The translations under genes and the position numbers were made by a program. The notes beneath the pieces are model-generated. The model had not been told where the DNA came from and made no database searches. It saw only the letters and a program-made list of their open reading frames with translations. This document shows, in pieces, positions 14,405 through 21,886 of a DNA stretch of 34,804 bases. Every line of letters begins with the position of its first letter. Position 1 is the stretch's first letter. This DNA comes from VFMC01 sp037130535 (GTDB lineage: Bacteria; Actinomycetota; Acidimicrobiia; Acidimicrobiales; Ilumatobacteraceae): contig JBAXSU010000011.1 in the NCBI GenBank assembly GCA_037130535.1, positions 1 through 34,804 on the forward strand. The letters run 5' to 3'.

Positions 14405-15559
14405 TCAGGCCGCAGCTCGACGGGCGCGGCGGCGACGATCAGGCACAGCGTCGAGCGCGGTCTGATCCACGTTGTACAGACGCGGCAGCGGCATCGGCGA
14501 CGACGGCAGGTAACTGCTCCGCAGCCGGCGCACGAAGGCCAGCACCTTCGCCACAGCCTCGTACAGGGTGGCGGGGATCTCGTCACCCACGTCGCAAGCG
14601 CGCCAGAGCGCCCGCGCCAGAGGCTTCGCCTCGACGATGGGCACATTGGCCTCGGCCGCCTTCTCGCGGATGCGTTTGGCAACAGCATCGACGCCGATGG
14701 CAACCACCCGAGGAGCACCACCGGCCGCGGGGTCGTATACGAGCGCCACGGCGATGTGGGTGGGGTTCGTCACCACGACCGAAGCGCCCGGCACTGCGGC
14801 CATCATGCGGCTGCGGGTCATGGCCATCTGCAGCGACCTGATGCGCTGCTTCACCTGCGGGTCGCCCTCGCTGCTGCGCATCTCGTCGCGAACTTCCTGC
14901 TTGGTCATCTTCAGGTCGAGGATCTTGTTGCGCCGCTGGAACGCGTAGTCGAACAGGCCGACCGCCACCACAGCCCACGCAATGGCACGCGTCATGGCCA
15001 TGATCTCGGCAGCCGTAGCGCTGAGGCCCGGCAGGAGCGGCACACGGCCGTGGCCGACGAGCAGGTCATGGATCGCCTCGATGTGCGGCCAGGCGATCCA
15101 ACCCACGAGCAGCGCCTTCACCACCTGTTTGACGGTCTCCCACAGCGACATCGGCGAGAGCAGCCGCTTCACACCCGCAATCGGGTTGAGTCGCTTGAAG
15201 TCGGGCTTCAGCGGATGGAGCGACAGCACCAGACCGGTCTGGGCAGCCTGGGTGAGCACCGTCACGAAGGCGATGACCGCCATGAACGGGATGACGGCGA
15301 AGAAGCCGGCGCGCATCGCTGCGTCGAAGAGGTGGAGTGCGTCACCGACGTCGGGTTCGGCGGCGAGGTCGCCGAGGGCCTTCAGCGCATCGACCACCGC
15401 GCCGCCCACCGAACCGATCAACCACGGCAGCATGTAGGTGGCGATCAGCAGGGTGAGCCACGGGCCGAGATCGACCGACTTGGCGACCGTCCCCTTCTTC
15501 TTGGCCTCCTGCTTCTTCTTCGGTGTGGGTGCCTCTGTTTTCCCCTCGCGCTTGCCCAT
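14405..15559 (-). CDS. flhB: FlhB, export gate and substrate-specificity switch protein
   Basis: This 384-residue protein has a charged N-terminus (KTEAPTPKKKQEAKKKG), four membrane helices (about 32-215), and a cytoplasmic domain with the self-cleavage motif Asn265-Pro-Thr-His268 (VVVTNPTHIAVAL). Cleavage between Asn and Pro lets FlhB change export from hook to filament substrates when FliK measures hook length. The C-terminus is a 35-residue Arg-rich tail after the conserved core. ATG 15559 lies 3 bases after the fliR stop. The gene ends the fliN-fliO-fliP-fliQ-fliR-flhB run and is followed by the 14295-14325 hairpin. Confidence 0.96.
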   Translation of the reverse strand: MGKREGKTEAPTPKKKQEAKKKGTVAKSVDLGPWLTLLIATYMLPWLIGSVGGAVVDALKALGDLAAEPDVGDALHLFDAAMRAGFFAVIPFMAVIAFVTVLTQAAQTGLVLSLHPLKPDFKRLNPIAGVKRLLSPMSLWETVKQVVKALLVGWIAWPHIEAIHDLLVGHGRVPLLPGLSATAAEIMAMTRAIAWAVVAVGLFDYAFQRRNKILDLKMTKQEVRDEMRSSEGDPQVKQRIRSLQMAMTRSRMMAAVPGASVVVTNPTHIAVALVYDPAAGGAPRVVAIGVDAVAKRIREKAAEANVPIVEAKPLARALWRACDVGDEIPATLYEAVAKVLAFVRRLRSSYLPSSPMPLPRLYNVDQTALDAVPDRRRRARRAAA

Positions 15560-15562
15560 CGG

Positions 15563-16324
15563 TCAGCCCGTGAAGATCCCGAGGCCGAGACGGACCGCCC
15601 TACCGAGCAACGACTCCACCGACTCGGGCAGCAGAGCAAGCGTCGCGCCGAGGAGGAGGAACGTGATGAACGACTTCACGGCGAAGCCGATGACGAGAAT
15701 GTTCAACTGCGGTGCGGCCTTGCCGAGGAAGCCCAACGCCAGTTCGGCACAGAACAGCGCAGTGAGGAGCGGTAGGGCGATCTCGATCGCCGCCATCAGC
15801 AAGATGCCGAGCAGGCCGGTCAGCGACGCGAGCGCTTTGTCGAGGTTGATGTCGCCCAGTGGAGCCTGCTCGACCGATCGGATGAATGCCCGGGCCACGA
15901 TGACATGGCCGTTGATGGCGAACAAGATCGCCACGCCCAGCAACTGGTGGAACCGACCGAGCGGTGTCGAGTTGTTACCCGACAGCGGGTCGAGCACCGA
16001 ACCCATGCTGAAACCAACCTGCAGGTCGAGCAGTTCACCCGCCATCTGTACCGCCGTGAACAGGACGAAGACGAAGAATCCGAGCAGCAGGCCAGCAATG
16101 ATCTGGGTGAAGAGAGCGCCCACGAGAGCGGCGGTGCCCATGTCGCCCACCTGCTCGCCCACTCGCTCAGCCAGCAGGAACGACAGGGCGACCGACAGTC
16201 CGACGCGCACCCGCACCGGAATGGACGGCGCGTTGAAGGGCGGGCAGATCATCGCCCAGGTGGTGGCGCGAACGAGAACGAGGCAGAACCCCACAAGGAG
16301 GGTGGGTTCGACCTGCAGTTGCAC
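15563..16324 (-). CDS. fliR: FliR, flagellar export gate protein
   Basis: This 253-residue, strongly hydrophobic protein has five to six membrane helices and FliR features (QMAGELLDLQVGFSMGSVLD in the middle, PLLTALFCAELALGFLGKAA near the end). It completes the FliP5-FliQ4-FliR1 export pore. The start is GTG 16324, 7 bases after the fliQ stop. The gene lies 3 bases before flhB, so the two are coupled. Confidence 0.94.
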   Translation of the reverse strand: MQLQVEPTLLVGFCLVLVRATTWAMICPPFNAPSIPVRVRVGLSVALSFLLAERVGEQVGDMGTAALVGALFTQIIAGLLLGFFVFVLFTAVQMAGELLDLQVGFSMGSVLDPLSGNNSTPLGRFHQLLGVAILFAINGHVIVARAFIRSVEQAPLGDINLDKALASLTGLLGILLMAAIEIALPLLTALFCAELALGFLGKAAPQLNILVIGFAVKSFITFLLLGATLALLPESVESLLGRAVRLGLGIFTG

Positions 16325-16331
16325 GCGCGGA

Positions 16332-16604
16332 TCAGCCGTTCAACAACGCAGGGATACCGGCCATCAGTTCGTGGCCGAAGGTGACGAGCGACTGCAGCAT
16401 CCAGTTGCCGCTCACCGCGATGACGATGCCGGCGCCCACCAGTTTCGGTACGAAGCTGAGCGCCTGTTCCTGGAGTTGGGTCACCGACTGCAAGAGGCCG
16501 ACCACTACACCGACCGCCAACACGACGACCAGGAACGGCCCGGCCACCTTGGCGCACATGATGAGTGCTCGGGTTCCGATATCGATCACCTGCTGAGTTG
16601 TCAT
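16332..16604 (-). CDS. fliQ: FliQ, flagellar export gate protein
   Basis: This 90-residue protein has two membrane helices (about 13-38 and 53-78) and the FliQ core VGLLQSVTQLQEQALSFVPK. It is a subunit of the FliPQR pore. ATG 16604 follows a purine-rich aggatcaggtg. It lies 48 bases after fliP and 7 bases before fliR. Confidence 0.94.
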   Translation of the reverse strand: MTTQQVIDIGTRALIMCAKVAGPFLVVVLAVGVVVGLLQSVTQLQEQALSFVPKLVGAGIVIAVSGNWMLQSLVTFGHELMAGIPALLNG

Positions 16605-16652
16605 GGGTCACCTGATCCTTGGGTCGTGTACGTGGGCGAGCGTTCGGCGTCG

Positions 16653-17600
16653 CTATCCGTACGACTTCAGCAGTGTCCCCACCACGAGCATCCAGCCGTC
16701 GAGCATGACGAACAGCAGGATCTTGAACGGGAGTGACACGAACGATGGAGGCAGCATCATCATCCCCAGTCCCATCAACACGGCGGAGACCACGAGGTCG
16801 ATGATGAGGAACGGGATGAAGATGACGAAGCCGATGATGAAGCCGCTCTTCAGTTCCGACAGCACGAACGCCGGCACGAGGGCGACGAGGGGTACGTCGT
16901 CGCGGGCGACTGGCGTCTCGGTGTTCGACGCATCGAGGAACATCTTCAGCTCACCTTCGCGGGTGTGCTCGAGCAGGAACTCGCGCAGGGGCACCTGGGC
17001 GGCGTCGTACGCCTGCGACACCGAGATGGTGCCGTCGAGCAACGGGTCGAGGGCGACGTCCTTCATCTGGCTCAGGGTCGGCCCCATCACGAACAAGGTG
17101 AGGAACACGCTGAGACCGACGATCACCTGCTGCGGCGGCGCGGTCGGCAGGCCCAGCGCGTTGCGGGTGAGCGACAAGACGATGACGATGCGTGTGAACG
17201 AGGTGCACAACACCAGCACGCTCGGCGCCACCGACAGCACCGTGAGCAGCAGAATGATGACGACCGAGTTCGAGGCCTTCTCGGTCACGCCCGGCAGGTC
17301 GAGACTGATGCTCGCATCTGCGCTGTCGCTACCACCGTCGGACGTAAGGGTGCCCGAGTCGGTCGACCCGGTACCCGTCTCGGTGCTGCCTCCGAGCGTT
17401 GAACCCGAGGTCGACGGACGGTCGGGATTCGCCGGCGTGATCGGCGACACCGGGGCCACGGGCACCGGCGGCGGACCAGGAGCGGCAGCGGCTCGACCCG
17501 TGCCCGACAGGACGGCGAAGGCCACGATCAGCCCGAGGAACGCGGCCGAGCGCAGGGCCCAGCGACGCTTCTCGGTTCGGGTCGCGGCCCGATCAAGCAC
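16653..17600 (-). CDS. fliP: FliP, flagellar export pore protein with a long linker
   Basis: This 315-residue protein carries an N-terminal signal peptide (basic start, then AAFLGLIVAFAVLSGTGRAA) and four membrane helices. FliP core motifs are present: VLVLCTSFTRIVIVLSLTRN, ALGLPTAPPQQVIVGLSVFL and GMMMLPPSFVSLPFKILLFV. It forms the pentameric pore of the export gate. Between signal peptide and core lies a linker of about 70 residues rich in Pro, Gly, Ser and Thr, longer than usual. I chose GTG 17600, which overlaps the fliO stop by 8 bases. The frame runs to 17711, but that stretch lies inside fliO and is Arg/Ser-rich shadow sequence. Confidence 0.93.
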   Translation of the reverse strand: MLDRAATRTEKRRWALRSAAFLGLIVAFAVLSGTGRAAAAPGPPPVPVAPVSPITPANPDRPSTSGSTLGGSTETGTGSTDSGTLTSDGGSDSADASISLDLPGVTEKASNSVVIILLLTVLSVAPSVLVLCTSFTRIVIVLSLTRNALGLPTAPPQQVIVGLSVFLTLFVMGPTLSQMKDVALDPLLDGTISVSQAYDAAQVPLREFLLEHTREGELKMFLDASNTETPVARDDVPLVALVPAFVLSELKSGFIIGFVIFIPFLIIDLVVSAVLMGLGMMMLPPSFVSLPFKILLFVMLDGWMLVVGTLLKSYG

Positions 17601-18120
17601 GACGGACGGTTGCCTCTCGCAGCGCGTCGACAAAGCTGCGCGGCGCCGTGTGCTCGGCACCGCCGTCGATGGCGACCAGTTCGGGCGCGATCGGGAAGAC
17701 CGACTCGACATCGTCGGTGGCCTCGAGCCATTCGTCGAGTGGCACCTGCGTGATCACGCTGGGCGCACCCTGCTCGGAGGCAGCCACCAGGTACACGTGC
17801 TCGGCGAACTGCACGGCCACCATCTGGGTCGAGCGACCAATGGTGATGCGACCTACGACGCGCAGGGCACGACGCTGGCCGCCACCCTTGGCAACCGCGT
17901 TCGCGCGAGGGGTTCGGCGCGACCGCGCACTGCCGGTCGAGTTGTGGCTGCGGGCGGCGATCCGCATGGGCGAACGCGGTGCTCGCGACGACCGCGGCAC
18001 GGATCCACCACCGTTCTGTCGGCGACGCATCAGGACGTAGCCACCACCGATGAAGGCGAACACGATCGCGAGGGAGATGAGCATCCGCACGACGAGGCTG
18101 CCGAAACTTGCGTCGGTCAT
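17593..18120 (-). CDS. fliO: FliO, FliP-assembly membrane protein
   Basis: This 175-residue protein has one membrane helix (about 9-31), a basic Arg/Ser-rich linker (33-80), and a FliO-type domain with ALRVVGRITIGRSTQMVAVQ followed by FAEHVYLVAASEQGAPSVIT. FliO helps FliP assemble into the export pore and is the most variable gate protein. ATG 18120 overlaps the fliN stop as ATGA, and its stop overlaps the fliP start. The gene lies between fliN and fliP, as in many bacteria. Confidence 0.88.
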   Translation of the reverse strand: MTDASFGSLVVRMLISLAIVFAFIGGGYVLMRRRQNGGGSVPRSSRAPRSPMRIAARSHNSTGSARSRRTPRANAVAKGGGQRRALRVVGRITIGRSTQMVAVQFAEHVYLVAASEQGAPSVITQVPLDEWLEATDDVESVFPIAPELVAIDGGAEHTAPRSFVDALREATVRRA

Positions 18121-18854
18121 CGGGTCATCTCGTCGGGAGGCGCGATCTCCGTGATGCGGATACCGAACTCCTCGTCGATCACGACGACTTCCCCGACGGC
18201 GATGCGCCTGCCGTTCACCAGCAGGTCGATGGGGGCGCCGGCCACGCGGTCGATCTCCACCACCATGCCGGGCGACAGGTTCAGCAGTTCGCGCACGGGC
18301 ATCGTGGTGCGGCCCAACTCGGCGGTGACGGTCATCACCACGTCGTTCAACACCGTCAGCGGTGTGGCAGCGCCACCTCGGCCACCGAAGCCGGCTCCAT
18401 CGAGCGGGGTCGGGATGAAGGTCGATGCGTTGGAGCCCGGGTCGCCGGGCATCGCCATCACATCGAGCGTCACACCGGCCAGCGCTGTGAGCTGCTGTTC
18501 GTCGAGGATCTCGACAACGACCGACGGCCTGGCTGCGGTGGCGCGCACGACATCACCACCGGTGAGGGTGGTGCCGATCTCGCGGCCGAGTGCGCCCAAG
18601 GCCTGGTTGAACACCTCCGCCAGCGTGGCCGGATCGGCCAGCAAGCGATCGGCGACCTCGTCGTTCACAGCAAGGATCATCGAGGAACCGGGCTGCTCGG
18701 CAATGGCCATTCGCAGCACGGTGTCGTTGGGGTCGATCGGCCATCCCTGGCCCTCACGCGTCGTATCGCCGAGGATGAGACGCTGGGCCAGAATCAGCGC
18801 TGCTGCTTCACAGCCGGCCACCATCACCGCTCGCGAGTTGTTTGCGTCGATCAC
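18117..18854 (-). CDS. fliN: FliN, flagellar switch protein with a long N-terminal domain
   Basis: The C-terminal roughly 80 residues are a typical FliN/SpoA domain: LNDVVMTVTAELGRTTMPVR, ELLNLSPGMVVEIDRVAGAP, IDLLVNGRRIAVGEVVVIDE. It forms the lower C-ring with FliM and binds FliH. The protein has 245 residues against about 100-140 for ordinary FliN. The first 150 residues form a separate alpha/beta region (VFNQALGALGREIGTTLTGG) that may be a diverged CheC-like fold as in FliY. I cannot see the CheC phosphatase motif, so this is tentative. GTG 18854 is the start. A regulon nonamer lies 51 bases upstream in the fliM-fliN gap, so fliN probably begins a transcription unit running to flhB. Confidence 0.92.
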   Translation of the reverse strand: MIDANNSRAVMVAGCEAAALILAQRLILGDTTREGQGWPIDPNDTVLRMAIAEQPGSSMILAVNDEVADRLLADPATLAEVFNQALGALGREIGTTLTGGDVVRATAARPSVVVEILDEQQLTALAGVTLDVMAMPGDPGSNASTFIPTPLDGAGFGGRGGAATPLTVLNDVVMTVTAELGRTTMPVRELLNLSPGMVVEIDRVAGAPIDLLVNGRRIAVGEVVVIDEEFGIRITEIAPPDEMTR

Positions 18855-18896
18855 GTCAACTCCTGTTCCGCCACATCGGTCGTGTCGTCGACCGGA

Positions 18897-18905
18897 ACTG
18901 TGCGG
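18897..18905 (-). promoter_or_regulatory. Flagellar-regulon motif CCGCACAGT upstream of fliN
   Basis: CCGCACAGT on the minus strand begins 51 bases before GTG 18854, in the 66-base fliM-fliN gap. It is identical to the copy before flbD/swrD. Confidence 0.5.
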
Positions 18906-18920
18906 TGAACGCGGAAGTTG

Positions 18921-19928
18921 TCAGGCAGGTAGCCGGTATCGCTCCTGCTCGGGTGTCCACCGGGTGGGCGAGGCGACCTCCTGCGGATCGACCGAGGAGT
19001 CGATCAGCACCGCGATGTGGCGGTTGCGGCGACCGATGCGCGCGTTGTGGGTGGGTGTCTGGTCGACGATGAGGGTGAGCGGCTCGTCGAGCGGGTGGCT
19101 GAGGGGCAGCACATCGCCCACCTTCAGCCCCACGATGTGGCGGGCCAACACCTCGACCGGCCGGAACTGAGCCGCCACTGACACCGGCGTCTCACCGAGG
19201 TGCAGGTGCAGCCGCGACTGGTTCTCGGCACGGTTCGCGCTCGACAAGTTGCCGTACAGCGAGCTGGCCGACAGTGCTTCGAGGTGTGGCTGCAGGCTCG
19301 AGAACGGGATGCACAGCGACGCGATACCGGTGACGCCTTCGATCTTGATCTCGTACGAGACGACGATGACCATGTCGGTCGGCGCCGCGATCTGGGCGTA
19401 CTGCGGGTTCGACTCCTGGCTCACGATCTTCGGCTCGGTGGCCACCACCGGCTCGAGCGCGTAGCGCAACTCGGGCAACGCGCTCTCGAGGATGCCGCGC
19501 ATCAGACCGAGCTCGAGGTCGGTGAGGGCCCGCTCGGGCTGCGTACCGTCGCCGCTGCCACCCATCAGCATCTCCACGGTGCAGTAGGCGATCTCGAGCG
19601 GGATCTGGAAGATCGCGGCGCCCGACAACGGAGCCAGGCTCAGCATGGTGAGCAGGTTCGGGTTCGGCAACCACCGCACGTACTCGTCGTACGAGCGCTG
19701 CTCGATCGCGGTGATCGTGACCGAGGTGACACTGCGCAACTGCGAGGCGAGCACCGTGGTGAAGCCACGGGCGAACGTCTCCTGCACGATCTGCATCGTG
19801 CGCACGTGGTCGCGTGACAGCGTGCTCTGTCGACGGAAGTCGTACAGCTTGGGCTGCCCGCGGCGCTTGCTTGCAGCGGCCGCAGCTGTCTTCGCTTCGG
19901 ATTCCTCGGTTGCGATGGTGTCTGACAT
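18921..19928 (-). CDS. fliM: FliM, flagellar switch protein lacking the CheY-binding N-terminus
   Basis: This 335-residue protein has the FliM middle domain (KLYDFRRQSTLSRDHVRTMQ, then NLLTMLSLAPLSGAAIFQIP and EMLMGGSG) and a C-terminal SpoA domain (VLARHIVGLKVGDVLPLSHP). It links FliG to FliN in the C-ring. The conserved N-terminal peptide that binds phosphorylated CheY (family LSQDEIDALL) is absent. The 27 residues before the middle domain are only Ala/Glu/Lys-rich. Direction switching must therefore use another contact, or the motor may not switch in the usual way. ATG 19928 follows a gaggc. The gene lies 53 bases after flgE. Confidence 0.94.
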   Translation of the reverse strand: MSDTIATEESEAKTAAAAASKRRGQPKLYDFRRQSTLSRDHVRTMQIVQETFARGFTTVLASQLRSVTSVTITAIEQRSYDEYVRWLPNPNLLTMLSLAPLSGAAIFQIPLEIAYCTVEMLMGGSGDGTQPERALTDLELGLMRGILESALPELRYALEPVVATEPKIVSQESNPQYAQIAAPTDMVIVVSYEIKIEGVTGIASLCIPFSSLQPHLEALSASSLYGNLSSANRAENQSRLHLHLGETPVSVAAQFRPVEVLARHIVGLKVGDVLPLSHPLDEPLTLIVDQTPTHNARIGRRNRHIAVLIDSSVDPQEVASPTRWTPEQERYRLPA

Positions 19929-19981
19929 GGTGCCTCGGGTTCAGCGGAGAATGCGGTGGGTGCCGGTGGGGTGGGTGCCGG

Positions 19982-21220
19982 TCAGCGACCGATGCGGACG
20001 ACTTCCTGGAGGATCTCGTCGGAGGCACTGATCACACGGGCGTTGCCCTGGAAGCCGCGCTGGGCCACGATGAGCCGGCTGAACTCCTCGGCGAGGTCGA
20101 CGTTCGACATCTCGAGCGTGCCGGCGCTGATCTTGCCGCGACCACCGGCCGAGGCGGGGGCCACTTGGGCGATGCCCGAGTTGCCGGTCTCGCGCCAGCC
20201 GCCGGCCACACGCTCGAGTCCCTGCGGGTTGGTGAACAGCGCCAAGGCCACCTGACCGATGGTCATGGTCTTGCCATTCGAGTAGACGCCCTGGACGGCC
20301 CCACCGGCGCTGACGGCGAACGACTGCAGCGAACCGGCCAGCGACCCGTCCTGGGAGATGATGCCGACGGTGTTGGTACTGCCGAACTGGGTGACACGGT
20401 TCACCGCACCGGCGGCACCGAGGTTGAACGTGACAGCACCGGTGATACCAGGGATCTGGCCGGCGGCGACGTTGATCGTGCCGTCGGCCGGAGCGGTGAT
20501 CTCGCCGTTGGGGCCGAACGTGAGCACATTGTCAGTGAGCGTGATTGCGGTGCCGGGCGAGCCGTGACTGCCTGTCACCGTCCACTGGTTGGCGGCCGAC
20601 TTGGTATAGGTGAGGTTGATCTGAACTGTCGCACCCTGCGCCGTGTAGCCGGTCATCGAGTTGGTGACGACGGCGCCCACGGCGGCCGCAGCCGACAGGT
20701 TGCCCGACAGTGCGACGTTGGCGGTCTGGCTGGGCGCTAGCGAACTGCCCACCGGGACGTTCAGGCGGGTGATCTGACCGGTGCTGTCGACGGCACCGGT
20801 CGCGTCGGCCTGCCAGCCCATCACGAAGTTGCCGTCGGAGGTGGCGAGGTTCCCTGAGGCATCGAGCGACAGGGCGCCGCCGCGGGTGTAGATCTGCTCG
20901 GTCCCGTTCGACACGACGAAGAATCCCTCGCCCTCGATGGCCATGTCGGTGCTGCGGCCGGTGCGCTGCAACGCACCCTGCGAGAAGCTCTGGGTGGTGG
21001 CGGCCAGACGGGCGCCGAGGCCCACCTGCGACGGGTTGGTGCCGGCCACGACGCCGTTGGGGTCGCCGGCGGTGAGCGTCTGGCTCAGCACGTCGGAGAA
21101 CACGACATTCGACGCCTTGAAGCCCGAGGTCGACACGTTCGAGATGTCGTTCGAGATGACGTCGAGCATGAGTTGGTGGTTCTTCATCCCGGAGATGGCG
21201 CTGGACATGGAGCGGATCAT
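19982..21220 (-). CDS. flgE: FlgE, flagellar hook protein
   Basis: This 412-residue protein starts with the rod/hook motif MIRSMSSAISGMKNHQLMLD followed by VISNDISNVSTSGFKASNV. It ends with LEMSNVDLAEEFSRLIVAQR and GFQGNARVISASDEILQEVV. The FlgE insert (TDMAIEGEGFFVVSNGTEQI) lies between them. It polymerises into the hook with FlgD as cap and FliK as ruler. It is the only flgE/flgF/flgG-type gene in the window, and the length favours FlgE. ATG 21220 follows a good Shine-Dalgarno sequence (aagggaag). It lies directly downstream of flgD. Confidence 0.95.
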   Translation of the reverse strand: MIRSMSSAISGMKNHQLMLDVISNDISNVSTSGFKASNVVFSDVLSQTLTAGDPNGVVAGTNPSQVGLGARLAATTQSFSQGALQRTGRSTDMAIEGEGFFVVSNGTEQIYTRGGALSLDASGNLATSDGNFVMGWQADATGAVDSTGQITRLNVPVGSSLAPSQTANVALSGNLSAAAAVGAVVTNSMTGYTAQGATVQINLTYTKSAANQWTVTGSHGSPGTAITLTDNVLTFGPNGEITAPADGTINVAAGQIPGITGAVTFNLGAAGAVNRVTQFGSTNTVGIISQDGSLAGSLQSFAVSAGGAVQGVYSNGKTMTIGQVALALFTNPQGLERVAGGWRETGNSGIAQVAPASAGGRGKISAGTLEMSNVDLAEEFSRLIVAQRGFQGNARVISASDEILQEVVRIGR

Positions 21221-21255
21221 GGTGACTTCCCTTTGTTGTGAGACTGGAGCTGGTG

Positions 21256-21281
21256 GAACTGGCTGGTGAAACTGGCTGGTG
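21256..21281. repeat. Two 13-bp tandem repeats in the flgD-flgE gap
   Basis: gaactggctggtg (21256-21268) and aaactggctggtg (21269-21281) differ at one base. They lie just after the flgD stop and before the flgE ribosome-binding site. The nearby flgD 3' end also contains a 15-bp tandem repeat (21358-21387), so this boundary seems to evolve by slippage. Confidence 0.6.
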
Positions 21282-21284
21282 CGC

Positions 21285-21866
21285 TCAGCTGGCGACAGCG
21301 CCGGAGACCGGTGCTGCAGAGGCCGGCGCTACGGAGACCGGCGGTGGGGTGTCCGGTGCTGTGGTGACCGGAGCTGTGGTGACCGAGCGGATGGAGTCGA
21401 CCGGCACGTCGAACGAGCCGGCGCGCACCACCATCGCAGTGCCGTCGAAGCTGATCGACGACGCGATTGCCGTCTGGCTGACCCCGTTCGGATCGAGGAA
21501 CGACACCTGCTTGCCGATGAGCGAGCTGCCGAGCGACAGGCGGTTGGCGACACCGCTGTCGCTCAGCACCTGCGAGATCTGGTCGAGCTTGTCGACCACC
21601 GACAGCGACGCCGACTGCGACACCATCTCGGCCGAGTCCATCGGCTTGTTCGGGTCCTGGTAGCGCAGCTGGGCGACGAGCAACTTCAAGAACGCGTCGC
21701 GGTCGAGCATCGCCGGGTTCGTGGTGGCTGCGGTGGTGGCGCCCGTTGTCGGTCCGGTGGTCGCCCCAGCGCCGGAGGCGGTCGATGACGGACTGCCGGT
21801 GGCCGTTCCGGTGGCCGGCGGCGGTGTGGTGGCTGCGGTGACGCTGCCGATGGGTGAGATGGACAT
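21285..21866 (-). CDS. flgD: FlgD, hook cap assembly protein
   Basis: This 193-residue protein has the conserved FlgD core LDRDAFLKLLVAQLRYQDPN followed by KPMDSAEMVSQSASLSVVDK, then a small beta-domain (LIGKQVSFLDPNGVSQTAIA). FlgD caps the growing hook. It is short, and both ends are low-complexity: a Thr/Ala/Gly-rich N-terminus (residues 9-52) and a Pro/Ala/Val-rich tail encoded partly by tandem repeats. ATG 21866 has a clear Shine-Dalgarno sequence (gaggag). The gene follows fliK by 20 bases and precedes flgE. Confidence 0.93.
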   Translation of the reverse strand: MSISPIGSVTAATTPPPATGTATGSPSSTASGAGATTGPTTGATTAATTNPAMLDRDAFLKLLVAQLRYQDPNKPMDSAEMVSQSASLSVVDKLDQISQVLSDSGVANRLSLGSSLIGKQVSFLDPNGVSQTAIASSISFDGTAMVVRAGSFDVPVDSIRSVTTAPVTTAPDTPPPVSVAPASAAPVSGAVAS

Positions 21867-21886
21867 GGCTTCTCCTCGAGGGACGA

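Noticed and set aside
16603..19170. 855-residue plus-strand open frame opposite fliP, fliO and fliN
   Set aside because: It is Ser/Thr/Arg-rich and antisense to four recognised flagellar genes; such long antisense frames arise from GC-rich codon bias.
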